Notes under the pieces: generated by a model
The model's database searches: none
What the model saw: only the letters and a program-made list of their open reading frames with translations
Told to the model about the DNA's origin: nothing
Origin: Chryseobacterium fluminis
Lineage (GTDB): Bacteria; Bacteroidota; Bacteroidia; Flavobacteriales; Weeksellaceae
DNA length: 64,000 bases
Assembly: GCF_026314945.1 (NCBI RefSeq)
Contig: NZ_CP111121.1
Coordinates: 4,092,001 to 4,156,000 of the forward strand
Direction of reading: 5' to 3'
In this document: one piece after another, positions 7,956-17,179 of the stretch
How the letters are laid out: every line of letters starts with the position of its first letter
Numbering within the stretch: position 1 is the stretch's first letter
Program-made: the position numbers and the translations under genes

Positions 7956-9515
7956 ATGACACGCAAAAGTTACACTGCAGTTATCGATTATTTAGCCCAC
8001 AATAATATCCCGATAGATCAGGATGAATTTGAGCTTCAGTTGGAAGGGCATCCCGATTTCCCGAGTCTTCTGGCATTTTCCGATGCCTTGAATTTTTTCA
8101 GTATTGATAATTACAGTTATAGAATAGAAAATAATGAAAAAGATTTCTTACCGGAAGATTTTTTGGCTTTGGTAGAGAGGGAACTGGCTGTTGTAAAACA
8201 TACAAATGATCAGTTTACTGTAAATGGTACTATAGAACAGGATTTTCTTACAAAATGGGAAAATATCATCCTTGTTGTAGAGCAGGAAAAATCTGTAGCA
8301 CCAAAAATTAAACTTAATTATTCCTACGTTAATTGGGGAATTGTCATCCTGTTACTGGTCTTTCTGCTGGGATATAATTTCTCTGATGGAATTTTGAAAT
8401 TAATATTTGTCTGTACTTCTGTAATAGGTTTTATTATGGGATTGGAAGCTTACAAAAAGACGCATGGAAAAGGAACATTTATTCCGGTAGGTGTATGCAG
8501 AAGCAACTATTTAAATACAGATTGTGATCTGGTATTTAATTCAAAAAAGTGGAAAATTTTCTCGAAAATAGATTTGTCTGAGATTTCATTGCTGTTTTTT
8601 ACCGGTCAGATCACCTGTTTTATTCTCTTTTCACTGTCAGGAAATACCGGATTCTTTTTTCAGGTTTATCAATATGGTTTGCTGGCATTTATCCCTATGG
8701 CTATGATATCTTTATACTATCAGATATTTAAGGTTAAAAAATTCTGTCCGGTCTGTATGGTGATCATCGCCTGCGTACTGACCCAACTGGCAGCCGCTAA
8801 CTTTATTTTTTTCAGTCATACAGCTGTCAATATTCGTGCAGTGATCCTATTTTTAATTGGAACTCTGGGCGCAATGATTGTTTTGCTGAATCTTAAAGCT
8901 AAGGATGAAAGCATTCAAAAAAATGAGTATATCATCAAGAAAAGTCTGAAGTTCAGGAGAAATTATCAGTTTTTTAAAAACAATCTGTCTTTTCAGAAGA
9001 AACTGAGTAATACTGATTTTTCGGGCGCTTTTGTTTTTGGAAATGAGAATGCTGAACACAGCTTAACCTTTGTTACCAATCCTTTCTGTAAGCACTGCAA
9101 AGATTTTTATCCAGTTTTTATGAAACTGATCAAAAAATATTCTGCCGATCTGAGAATCAATATTTTCTTTGATGTAGATCTCGGCAGGGATGATCCCGAT
9201 AACAGAACCGTTCATCTCAACCTAACCAATATTTATCTTAAAAGCGAAAATAAGGCAGAGTTTCTGGAAGCTTTGAGCAATTGGTATGACGTCCAGGGAT
9301 ATAGTGAAGACAAAAGCGGATGGTACAGAAAATATTCAAGATACTTCGAAAGCTCGGAAACCGCCCTTGAGGTACTGAAAAATCATGAAAAGTGGGTAAG
9401 GAGCAATAACATCCATTTCACCCCAAATATTTTTATCAATAATACGGAATATCCGGTACAGTATGAACGGGCAGATCTGGAATACTTTATCCCGGAAGTT
9501 CTATCTGAAAATTAA
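7956..9515 (+). CDS. C39-like / VKOR / thioredoxin fusion, disulfide-forming membrane protein
   Basis: 519 aa with three parts. Residues 1-110 resemble a C39 peptidase domain (HPDFPSLLAFSDALNFFSI) but lack the catalytic Cys, so this is probably a peptide-binding rather than a cutting domain. Residues about 125-320 are a multi-helix VKOR domain with the loop pair Cys181 and Cys190 and the active-site FCPVC (Cys264, Cys267). Residues about 350-519 are a DsbA/thioredoxin-like domain with FCKHC (Cys378, Cys381). Known VKOR proteins pass electrons from a thioredoxin partner to quinone and so drive disulfide formation. Being next to three Cys-rich peptides and 8 bases from a GLPGLI gene, its client is inferred to be those peptides. 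Confidence 0.88.
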   Translation: MTRKSYTAVIDYLAHNNIPIDQDEFELQLEGHPDFPSLLAFSDALNFFSIDNYSYRIENNEKDFLPEDFLALVERELAVVKHTNDQFTVNGTIEQDFLTKWENIILVVEQEKSVAPKIKLNYSYVNWGIVILLLVFLLGYNFSDGILKLIFVCTSVIGFIMGLEAYKKTHGKGTFIPVGVCRSNYLNTDCDLVFNSKKWKIFSKIDLSEISLLFFTGQITCFILFSLSGNTGFFFQVYQYGLLAFIPMAMISLYYQIFKVKKFCPVCMVIIACVLTQLAAANFIFFSHTAVNIRAVILFLIGTLGAMIVLLNLKAKDESIQKNEYIIKKSLKFRRNYQFFKNNLSFQKKLSNTDFSGAFVFGNENAEHSLTFVTNPFCKHCKDFYPVFMKLIKKYSADLRINIFFDVDLGRDDPDNRTVHLNLTNIYLKSENKAEFLEALSNWYDVQGYSEDKSGWYRKYSRYFESSETALEVLKNHEKWVRSNNIHFTPNIFINNTEYPVQYERADLEYFIPEVLSEN

Positions 9516-9523
9516 AATCAACT

Positions 9524-10348
9524 ATGAAAAACATATTTTTTTTCCTGCTGGGAACGGTTATGTTCTTTTCTCAGAATAACAGGTTCATCTACGAAGTGAA
9601 ATATAAGAAAGATTCAACATCAAAAGAGATCACAAGGGAAAATTACTATCTGGATATTACAAAAGAAGATATCGCCTATTATAACAGACTGATTTATATC
9701 AGCGATTCGACATATAGTGCTACAGGCCGATATCCGTTAAAAGGGAACAGGCTCACATCGTTTCTCATCAAAAAAAACAAAAGCCCCATCTATCAAAACT
9801 ATGAATATATCGGGGATGCAAACTATTATAAATTAACAGAAGAACCAAAACAACAATGGATTATTACAGACAGTATAAAAAATTCAAATAGTTTTCAGGT
9901 TCAAAAAGCAGTTGCAGAGTTTGGAGGGAGAAGCTGGATTGCCTGGTTCACCCGCGATATCCCAATTCCTTATGGACCTTATAAGTTTAACGGGTTGCCG
10001 GGATTAATTATGGAATTATACGATACCAGAAAGGACTACTGTTTTAAGGTGATTAAAAGTGAAAAAATACTGAATGATTACCAGCGTTATTCATTAAATG
10101 CCTCTATATCCAGGGCAATACCCGTAACTCAGAAAGATTTAAACAAATTAAGGCTGGACCTCTATTCTAATCCCTTTAAATATGCATTCAATGGAGTATT
10201 AACGATACCGGAAGGAAAAAAACTGCAATTGGATGACGGTACGGTACTCTCTAAAGAGCAACTGAAGCCTGCCGAAGCCAATGAAAGGAAAAAATTGAAA
10301 TCTTTTAATAACCCGATAGAATTGGACACAGCCGTGAAATATCCGTAG
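9524..10348 (+). CDS. GLPGLI family exported protein
   Basis: 274 aa, starting 8 bases after the VKOR fusion stop and so almost certainly cotranscribed with it. An N-terminal signal peptide (IFFFLLGTVMFFSQ) is followed by RFIYEVKYKKDS, the usual opening strand of the family. The core FGGRSWIAWFTRDIPIPYGP and motif FNGLPGLIMEL are present at about residues 130-170. It diverges from its two cluster relatives toward the C terminus. Export to the periplasm or beyond is predicted. Function is unknown; the operon link to an oxidoreductase suggests a role in handling the secreted peptides. Confidence 0.88.
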   Translation: MKNIFFFLLGTVMFFSQNNRFIYEVKYKKDSTSKEITRENYYLDITKEDIAYYNRLIYISDSTYSATGRYPLKGNRLTSFLIKKNKSPIYQNYEYIGDANYYKLTEEPKQQWIITDSIKNSNSFQVQKAVAEFGGRSWIAWFTRDIPIPYGPYKFNGLPGLIMELYDTRKDYCFKVIKSEKILNDYQRYSLNASISRAIPVTQKDLNKLRLDLYSNPFKYAFNGVLTIPEGKKLQLDDGTVLSKEQLKPAEANERKKLKSFNNPIELDTAVKYP

Positions 10349-10405
10349 TACTGAAAAGAATACATCACAACCTTTGCATGACATATTTATTCTATATTTA
10401 CTGAT

Positions 10406-11227
10406 ATGAAAAAAATATTATTTCTATTCTTTTTAGGTACGCAACTACTCTTGGCTCAGAATAAGAGGTTTATTTATCAGTATACTTATGTTCCTGATTC
10501 AACAAATATAACTTCTGCTTTAACGGAATTAATGTATTTAGACATTACTGATCAGAAATCTTTATTTTACAGTCAGAATAAATATGCTGAAGACTCCACT
10601 TCAATTGCTGAGGCAAAAAAAGGGCAGTTCTATATTCCCAATGCCAATGTTTTTTATAGAGTTGAAAAAATAAAAGATAAAGTCTTCTTTTTAACCAGTG
10701 ATTACGGAGTGGAAAATCTCAGGGTTGAAGATAACAGGAGAATGATGTGGAATATATTACCTGATAAAAAAAGTATCGGAGAATATAAGGCACAAAAAGC
10801 AGTAACAGATTTTGGAGGAAGAAAATGGATAGCGTGGTTTACTGTAGATATACCTCTACAGGACGGACCCTATAAATTTGCCGGACTGCCGGGGCTTATT
10901 ATAAAAATAGAAGATGCCACTCAAAATCACTCCTATCAATTGGTGGGAGTCAGAAGTATAGATCACCAAACCCAATATCCTGCGTTGAATTCAGGAACAA
11001 AAGAATTAGTCCTGAACCAGAAGGATTTTAATAAACTGTTCAAACGATATAGAAATGATCCCGCAAGTAGTATAAAACAACTTTATATACAAGGGAAATT
11101 ACCTGATCATACAGATACCTCAGGAAAATTCCGGACAGGGGCCGAAATCGTGAGAGAGGTTGAGCAACTGGTAAAAGAAAGATTAAAAAAAGATAATAAT
11201 ATTATTGAGATTGATTTGCTGAAGTAA
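10406..11227 (+). CDS. GLPGLI family exported protein
   Basis: 273 aa with signal peptide ILFLFFLGTQLLLAQ. Conserved blocks are FGGRKWIAWFTVDIPLQDGP and FAGLPGLIIKIED. It is closer to the 5936 gene than to the adjacent 9524 gene: both share YTYxPDSTN-like openings, the SQNKxxxDST segment and an identical 46-base stretch encoding the C-terminal KERLKKDNNIIEIDL. The 57-base gap after the 9524 gene leaves room for either readthrough or an own promoter. Function unknown. Confidence 0.88.
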   Translation: MKKILFLFFLGTQLLLAQNKRFIYQYTYVPDSTNITSALTELMYLDITDQKSLFYSQNKYAEDSTSIAEAKKGQFYIPNANVFYRVEKIKDKVFFLTSDYGVENLRVEDNRRMMWNILPDKKSIGEYKAQKAVTDFGGRKWIAWFTVDIPLQDGPYKFAGLPGLIIKIEDATQNHSYQLVGVRSIDHQTQYPALNSGTKELVLNQKDFNKLFKRYRNDPASSIKQLYIQGKLPDHTDTSGKFRTGAEIVREVEQLVKERLKKDNNIIEIDLLK

Positions 11228-11275
11228 TTGGGAAGCAAATGTTTTGTCTCGGTGTATACTACCGGATAAACAGTA

Positions 11276-11308
11276 AAAAGCCATTTCAAAACAGTTGAAA
11301 TGGCTTTT
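11276..11308. terminator. Bidirectional terminator between GLPGLI and S9 peptidase genes
   Basis: AAAAGCCATTTCA (11276-11288) pairs perfectly over 13 bases with TGAAATGGCTTTT (11296-11308), loop of 7. A and T runs on either side allow it to serve both convergent genes. Confidence 0.85.
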
Positions 11309-11325
11309 AAATGATGTAAATTAAA

Positions 11326-13455
11326 CTATAAATTATTTAAAATGAAATCTGTCATTTTCTGATACAGTTGTGGCCTTGTCTGCCCGCCGTAAATCCCGTG
11401 GTTTTTGTCAGGGTAAGCCATGAAATCAAATTGTTTTTTATTTTGGATTAATGCTTCCGAAAACTCCATAGAATTCTGGAAATGTACATTGTCATCTGCT
11501 GTTCCGTGAATTAAAAGAAATTTTCCTTTTAACAGATCGGCATATTCAGTAGGTGAATTTTTATCATATCCGTCAGCATTTCCCTGAGGGGTTCTCATGA
11601 ATCTTTCCGTGTAGACCGAATCGTAATACCTCCAGTTGGTTACCGGTGCTACAGCGATACCCATTTTGAAAACATCTGCTCCCTTGGTCATCGCGAGACT
11701 GGTCATATAACCTCCGAAACTCCAGCCAAACATTCCGATTCTGGATTTATCGATATACGACTGGTTCCCGAACCATCTGGCAGCGGTAATCTGGTCTTCA
11801 ATTTCATATTTTCCTAAATTCATATAGGTTACCTTTTTGAATTTAGCGCCTTTGTAACCTGTTCCACGCCCGTCAACGCAAGCAACAATATAGCCCTTTT
11901 GCGCCAGCATTTCAAACCAGATTCCGTTTCCGTTATCCCACGAGTTGGCAACCTGCTGAGAGCCCGGCCCGGAGTACTGGAACATAAACAAAGGATATTT
12001 TTTATTCTTATCGAAGTTTTTAGGCTTTATGATCCAGGCGTTCATCTGATCTCCTGCAGCGTTTGGAATGGTGATGAACTCTTTTTCAGTGAAATTATCG
12101 GCTTTTAATTTCTGAAGCTGCTCCTCGTTATTCTGAAGCTCTTTAACTACTTTTCCGTTTCCGTCTTTTAAAACGAAAGTATAAGGCTTTGCAGCGGTGG
12201 AAGAGGTTTCGATGAAGTAATTATAATTTTTACTGAAATTCGCAGAATTATTTCCTTCTGCGTTTGAAATCAGCTGGGCTTTTCCATTTTTAATATTGAT
12301 CTTTGAAATCACTTTATTGATGCTTCCTTTTTCAGTCGTCTGGACATAAATTTCATTTGATTTTGGATTAAATCCGTAATAATCTGTCACTTCCCAGTCT
12401 CCTTTTGTAATCTGCTTTTTCAGCTTCCCGTTTTGATCATACCAATAGAGATGACGGTATCCGTCTCTTTCTGAACCCCAAAGGAAAGAATTATCTTCTA
12501 AAAATTCCAGTGTCGGGCTGTCTGTATCGATCCACTTGTCATCTGTTTCAGTGAATAGTTTCTGAACAGCTCCTGTTTTTGTATTTACTTTCAAAACATC
12601 AGAGGCATTCTGAATTCTGTCTGAGGTAATCAGCACGATCTCATCCGGTTTTGCGGTCTGAATCACGTTGGGAATATAGTAGTGTCTGAAATTGTCTAAA
12701 TTGACTTTTGTTTTTTTTCCGCCATTCAATTGGTAGATATGCGCTGAAGCCACGGAATTCCTTTCTCCTGCTTTTGGATATTTGTAACGCATTTCACCGG
12801 GATAAAGTGTTTTACCGTACACCGGAATATAAATTTCAGGAACTTCTGTTTCGTCTAGTTTTACGAAAAGAATTGCGTCCGAATTTTTTGTCCACTCATA
12901 TAATCTCGCGTGTCCGAATTCTTCTTCATATACCCAGTCGGCAAGACCGTTTAATATTTTGTTTTTAACGCCATGCTCGGTAATTTGGGTGATTTTTCCC
13001 GAATTCAAATCCTGGTAGAATAAATTATTATCAACAATAAAGGAGATTTTTGTGGCATCAGGCGAGAATCTCGGTTCCTGTACAAATTTTCCCTCATTAA
13101 GGCTTACTGTTTTTCCTGACTTTAAATCTTTAACCTCATATTTTCCCAGAAAAGAATGTCTGTAAATGGGTTGGCTATCCTTTAACAGAAGGATTTTTGA
13201 CTCGTCATCTGAAAATTCGTAACTTTCAAACTGTCCATCCACAATATTTCCTTCTTTCTGAGAAGTCTTATAAGAATATTTAGCAATTCCTGCAGGTTCG
13301 ATAACCAGATAATTTTCACCGTTTTTCATGGAGGTGATTCCCGCAATACCTTTGCCACGGTAATATCCTGAATAGATCTTATCTAAAGTGATCTCCTGTG
13401 CGGAAAAACTTTGAAATACGGCGGCTGCGGTAAGGGTAAGTAAGAATTTTTTCAT
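11326..13455 (-). CDS. S9 family prolyl dipeptidyl peptidase (DPP-IV-like)
   Basis: 709 aa from ATG at 13455 (MKKFLLTLTAAAVFQSFSAQ), which gives a signal peptide; the longer frame to 13476 adds seven residues. Residues about 40-480 fit the DPPIV N-terminal beta-propeller (YEEEFGHARLYEWTKNSDAI). The alpha/beta-hydrolase domain carries the triad: Ser579 in GWSFGG, Asp in GTADDN (654/655) and His686 in KNHGIYGG. Family members remove X-Pro or X-Ala dipeptides in the periplasm. Such enzymes feed peptide uptake, so functional linkage to the POT transporters upstream is plausible, though the genes are not in one operon. Confidence 0.95.
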   Translation of the reverse strand: MKKFLLTLTAAAVFQSFSAQEITLDKIYSGYYRGKGIAGITSMKNGENYLVIEPAGIAKYSYKTSQKEGNIVDGQFESYEFSDDESKILLLKDSQPIYRHSFLGKYEVKDLKSGKTVSLNEGKFVQEPRFSPDATKISFIVDNNLFYQDLNSGKITQITEHGVKNKILNGLADWVYEEEFGHARLYEWTKNSDAILFVKLDETEVPEIYIPVYGKTLYPGEMRYKYPKAGERNSVASAHIYQLNGGKKTKVNLDNFRHYYIPNVIQTAKPDEIVLITSDRIQNASDVLKVNTKTGAVQKLFTETDDKWIDTDSPTLEFLEDNSFLWGSERDGYRHLYWYDQNGKLKKQITKGDWEVTDYYGFNPKSNEIYVQTTEKGSINKVISKINIKNGKAQLISNAEGNNSANFSKNYNYFIETSSTAAKPYTFVLKDGNGKVVKELQNNEEQLQKLKADNFTEKEFITIPNAAGDQMNAWIIKPKNFDKNKKYPLFMFQYSGPGSQQVANSWDNGNGIWFEMLAQKGYIVACVDGRGTGYKGAKFKKVTYMNLGKYEIEDQITAARWFGNQSYIDKSRIGMFGWSFGGYMTSLAMTKGADVFKMGIAVAPVTNWRYYDSVYTERFMRTPQGNADGYDKNSPTEYADLLKGKFLLIHGTADDNVHFQNSMEFSEALIQNKKQFDFMAYPDKNHGIYGGQTRPQLYQKMTDFILNNL

Positions 13456-13574
13456 TTCTAATTTTAAAGCTCTCAAATATAATAATTTTAAAATGCTAAA
13501 AAAAGCTTTTTAAAACACTGCCTTTGGCAACAAAATTGAATAAGCTACAGCATATAATCAATCAAATAATAATT

Positions 13575-14048
13575 ATGGAAACGAATGCTTATGACCAAAA
13601 ACTGAACCGGTATGTTTTGAGTGATCAGACCCTGTATACCGGATTTTCAAGTTTTAATGATGCGGAAGAATATGCACAGAAAAAGAACGGGACTTTGGTA
13701 GAAGTAGGATTTAAAGATGGCAATGACAACCCGGAGATCGGTCAGGAAGGTAAGCTGATAGAAAATAAGCTTCATTTTTTCGTAGACGCCGGACCGGAGT
13801 ATAAGTTTATCCATTCATCGGATCCCGGATTCAGAGAATATGCAGACGAACTTCAGAAAATAAAAGCGAAACTGCTGCAGTCTCCACCGGATGAGAGATA
13901 CATTGCCAATTTTGAGATAGAAAATGCAGAAGACCCTATCATTGTTCTGAAAAATGATCAATTGGAATCCGTAACGTCAAGAGAACGTTCGAAATATCTG
14001 AAACATGCCAATGTTTATGAAATAGCAGTTTCCGTCCCAAACTCTTAA
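13575..14048 (+). CDS. Hypothetical protein, small soluble
   Basis: 157 aa from the ATG at 13575 (METNAYDQKLNRYVLSDQTL). The upstream frame to 13524 is A/T-rich filler without homology-like character. No signal peptide or membrane segment; the sequence is acidic with mixed alpha/beta character. The opening words (YVLSDQTLYTGFSSFNDAEE followed by YAQKKNGTLVEVGF) look like a short input domain, but no family is recognised. The gene is 12 bases upstream of a DUF6496 gene and shares its terminator, so the two are likely an operon. Confidence 0.7.
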   Translation: METNAYDQKLNRYVLSDQTLYTGFSSFNDAEEYAQKKNGTLVEVGFKDGNDNPEIGQEGKLIENKLHFFVDAGPEYKFIHSSDPGFREYADELQKIKAKLLQSPPDERYIANFEIENAEDPIIVLKNDQLESVTSRERSKYLKHANVYEIAVSVPNS

Positions 14049-14060
14049 AAATATATCATC

Positions 14061-14246
14061 ATGAGCAAAACAAAATATTCGGAAAAAGCTCAGGACAAAA
14101 TTGGCGAAGTGATGCAGGAATTCAAGGAAGGAAAGTTGAAATCATCGTCCGGAGACAAAGTGAAAAGCAGAAAACAGGCCGTTGCCATAGGTATTTCTGA
14201 AGCCAAAGAAAAAGGGCTGAAAGTGCCTAAAAAGAAAAAGGAATAA
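14061..14246 (+). CDS. DUF6496 domain small basic protein
   Basis: 61 aa, strongly basic at the C terminus (KVPKKKKE). The pattern YSEKAQDKIGEVMQEFKEGK, then SRKQAVAIGISEAKEKGLKV matches the small DUF6496 family, whose members are short, Lys-rich and often stress-associated. No structural or catalytic motif is visible. DNA or RNA binding would fit the charge but is unproven. Confidence 0.8.
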   Translation: MSKTKYSEKAQDKIGEVMQEFKEGKLKSSSGDKVKSRKQAVAIGISEAKEKGLKVPKKKKE

Positions 14247-14251
14247 TTAAA

Positions 14252-14284
14252 AAAACCGGTTTGAATATTTCAGACCGGTTTTTC
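14252..14284 (+). terminator. Rho-independent terminator after DUF6496 gene
   Basis: AACCGGT (14254-14260) and ACCGGTT (14274-14280) pair around a 13-base loop, followed by a T run. Confidence 0.8.
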
Positions 14285-14436
14285 TTTATGTGGTAATTTA
14301 TTATCATTCCGTCGATCGGGTGTTTTTCAGAATAAAAAGTATCGGGAATTTTTAGATTAATAAACTTCCCGGTACGATTTTTATTTAAATCCACCGGGAG
14401 CAACAGAACGGTATTTTATCTCTTATCGGGAAAAAA

Positions 14437-16101
14437 TTATCCTTTGTAATCATAAAGCAGCTTGTAGTACTCATCAGCCATTCTGTCGCTGTTAAACTGA
14501 TCCTTAACGTCATTCATCGAATTATGCTGTATTTTTCTCCATTGATTCGGATGGTCATAGTACGCAGGAAGAATTTCGTTCTCAAGAATTTCATATAATT
14601 TTTCCAGATCATAATTATCCTGCTCATAAACACTCATATTCTCATAATCTGCTTTCGGAACTACAAAAGAATTTTCACCGTGCTTTGCAAATTCAGGGAT
14701 CCATCCGTCATCCGTTGAGAGATTTACCGAACCGTTCATCGCAGCGGTCATTCCTGAAGTTCCTGATGCTTCTCTGGGAACTCTCGGGTTATTTAACCAC
14801 AGGTCAGATCCTTGTTTCAGTGATTTGCTCAAAGCCAGTTCATATCCTGTAAGAACGGCCATGTTTTTATGATTTTTGCTTTCTTCAACCAAGGAATTAA
14901 AAGTTGAGATCGCAGAATAATCCATGGGATAAGGTTTTCCGGCCCAGATCATCTGTACAGGATATTGGGGGTGATTCAGCAACTTATAAAAGCGCTCTTT
15001 ATCATGTAAAAGAAGATCGGCCCGTTTGTAGCCTGCAAATCTTCTGGCCCATACGATAGTGAAAATATTAGGATTAAAAAGGTTCCCCGTCTGATCAGCT
15101 ACAATTTTAAACAGCCTTTTCTTTAAGTGCTTTTTACGGTAATCAAAAACGGTTTCGTCATTTTCATCTTTTGCGTTATACAGGGGTTTGTCAGCCCAAT
15201 ATTTGAATTCCTGAGCATTGGTAATGGATTTAATTTCACAAATTCCTGAATATTTGCTCCACATGCTTCTGGACACCACTCCATGAAGCTGTGAAACTCC
15301 ATTGGCTACCTTTGCCATTTTCAGGGCACAAAGCGAGTGATTGAAACGGTCGTCCTCAGAACCTTCAATATCTTTAACCTCCTGGATGCTCAGTCCTGAA
15401 AAGTACGACATATCATAGCATAGCTTTACGTTGTGCTTTTCATTTCCTGCCTCTTCCGGAGTATGCGTGGTGAAAACCAGTTTTTCTTTCACCTTATTCA
15501 GATTTCCGTTATATTTTTTCAGTAGATGGAAAGCGGCAGGCAGTCCGTGAGCCTCGTTTAAATGATATACCTCCCTTTCAAGGTTCAATTCATCCAGCAA
15601 TTGGGCTCCTCCTTTGCCTAATAAAATGTACTGAGCAAGCTTCGTGGATTCGTTAGCATCGTACAGTCTGTGGCAGATGGTTTTTGAGACATGATCATTT
15701 TCGGGAACATCGGTGGATAAAAAGAACATGGGGGCGGTGTTGAAAATTTCGGGATCAAGATACCATACTTTCACCCAAACCGATGCGCTGTGAATCTCAA
15801 TCTGAAATTTTATGCCCGTATCTTCAAGAAAGCTGTACATTTTCTTGGTCCATGTCGGCTGCAGGGTCTGATCATGGTTTCTTGCCTGATCATAGTATCC
15901 GAATTTCCATAAGATACCGATTCCGACGAGATCCTGCTTAAGGTTATAAGCACTTCTCATATGAGACCCGGCTAAAAATCCAAGACCTCCTGAATATATT
16001 TTCAGCACCTGTTCAATGGCAAATTCCATTGAAAAGTAAGCTATCTTTTTAGAATATTGGGGATTAACGGTGAAGGGTATTTTAAAATTTTTAAAATCCA
16101 T
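14437..16101 (-). CDS. glgP: Alpha-glucan (glycogen/maltodextrin) phosphorylase
   Basis: 554 aa of the shorter alpha-glucan phosphorylase family, cytoplasmic. It starts MDFKNFKIPFTVNPQYSKKI then AYFSMEFAIEQ and the Gly-rich YSGGLGFLAGSH. The catalytic half shows FAGYKRADLLL and the phosphate/PLP-region motif PREASGTSGMTAAMNGS. The usual long N-terminal DUF3417 extension is absent, so this is the compact form seen in Bacteroidota. It releases glucose-1-phosphate from storage glucan. It is monocistronic here; a glycogen-synthase-like gene sits 11 kb away at 27034. The symbol is by analogy. Confidence 0.88.
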   Translation of the reverse strand: MDFKNFKIPFTVNPQYSKKIAYFSMEFAIEQVLKIYSGGLGFLAGSHMRSAYNLKQDLVGIGILWKFGYYDQARNHDQTLQPTWTKKMYSFLEDTGIKFQIEIHSASVWVKVWYLDPEIFNTAPMFFLSTDVPENDHVSKTICHRLYDANESTKLAQYILLGKGGAQLLDELNLEREVYHLNEAHGLPAAFHLLKKYNGNLNKVKEKLVFTTHTPEEAGNEKHNVKLCYDMSYFSGLSIQEVKDIEGSEDDRFNHSLCALKMAKVANGVSQLHGVVSRSMWSKYSGICEIKSITNAQEFKYWADKPLYNAKDENDETVFDYRKKHLKKRLFKIVADQTGNLFNPNIFTIVWARRFAGYKRADLLLHDKERFYKLLNHPQYPVQMIWAGKPYPMDYSAISTFNSLVEESKNHKNMAVLTGYELALSKSLKQGSDLWLNNPRVPREASGTSGMTAAMNGSVNLSTDDGWIPEFAKHGENSFVVPKADYENMSVYEQDNYDLEKLYEILENEILPAYYDHPNQWRKIQHNSMNDVKDQFNSDRMADEYYKLLYDYKG

Positions 16102-16302
16102 AGGAACAGTTTTATATTTGAATAGTTAAAGGTATTAATTATGAAAGTAAATTTTATATTAATTCTTTTATAATTAACGTTATAACCCTATTTCAGAAAC
16201 TTATTTTTGTGTATCTTTAATACGTAAAATTTTGAAAATCATCAAGTTCATGATGTAAAACCTATGGATTTACCGGTATTATAACAATTATAAATTTAAC
16301 AC

Positions 16303-17100
16303 ATGAAAAAGGCATTTTCTGATGAAGATTTAATTAAAAATCTAAGTTTATATTATCTGAACGGGTATTTGAAAAAAAAACCGATAGAAAAGTATCATCG
16401 TAAAATAGACGAGTCTCCCTTACACGACCGCGAAAAATACAGGAAAAAAGCTGAAATTTTACTTCTGAATTCTTTTATGCATCATTTTCCCGATGTACAA
16501 TTTGAAAACCTTATCTGCGAAAGTCCGGACTTCATTGCCAAATTCAACGACAAAAAGATCGGAATCGAGTTGACGGAGGTGATCAACCATCTGGAAATGA
16601 AAAAAGTGGAAAGTAATTTAAATAAAATTTTCCGTCATGCTGAAATACTGTTGGAACAAGAGGACACTGCGAAATATCGTGGTGTTTATTTTTTATCATT
16701 TAATACCCATATCAGGCTGGGTGTGCCGGAAAACCATGAAGTAATTATTTCCGATATTTACAAAAGCATCAGAAAAGGAAAGCCTGTGGGATCTGTCAAC
16801 AGTGTCCGGAAATCTTCGCATCGCAGAAATGTCTTTATTACCCATGAGTATAATATGAATTTATTTGATGAACTATGCTCGGAGAAAATACTTGAACTCA
16901 TTGAAAAAAAGAATGAAAAATTTCCTTATTACGATGCCTCTGTGGATGAATGCTGGCTGGTTATTGTTTCGGATATGAATTCTATCGCTTCACGGTATAC
17001 TTTTATTCAGGATAAAGAACATCTTCGGAAGGTAAAAAGTCCCTTTCATAAAATTCTTCATTTAGAAAATCTTTGCGGAAATATTACGAGTATAAAGTGA
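16303..17100 (+). CDS. Hypothetical protein with possible PD-(D/E)xK-like core
   Basis: 265 aa, start at ATG 16303 (MKKAFSDEDLIKNLSLYYLN). No signal peptide or TM segment. In the first half, LICESPDFIAKFNDKKIGIE followed by LTEVIN has the spacing of a nuclease-fold core: a SPDF strand, a turn and an IELTE strand, with Thr in the usual Lys position. A Trp-rich strand (DECWLVIVSDM) follows near the C terminus. No family is recognised with certainty. The gene stands alone between glgP and a T9SS protein, with its own -7-like TATTTTTG at 16202. Confidence 0.65.
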   Translation: MKKAFSDEDLIKNLSLYYLNGYLKKKPIEKYHRKIDESPLHDREKYRKKAEILLLNSFMHHFPDVQFENLICESPDFIAKFNDKKIGIELTEVINHLEMKKVESNLNKIFRHAEILLEQEDTAKYRGVYFLSFNTHIRLGVPENHEVIISDIYKSIRKGKPVGSVNSVRKSSHRRNVFITHEYNMNLFDELCSEKILELIEKKNEKFPYYDASVDECWLVIVSDMNSIASRYTFIQDKEHLRKVKSPFHKILHLENLCGNITSIK

Positions 17101-17179
17101 TTTGTTATTAAAAATTCATTATTATTTCGTTTTTTTTGAATAAATTATTTTAAATAAGGTGTTGTTGGTATGAAATGTT

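Noticed and set aside
7956-8285. Active C39 peptidase in the VKOR fusion
   Set aside because: No catalytic Cys, and the expected His and Asp are not in place; at most a C39-like binding domain.
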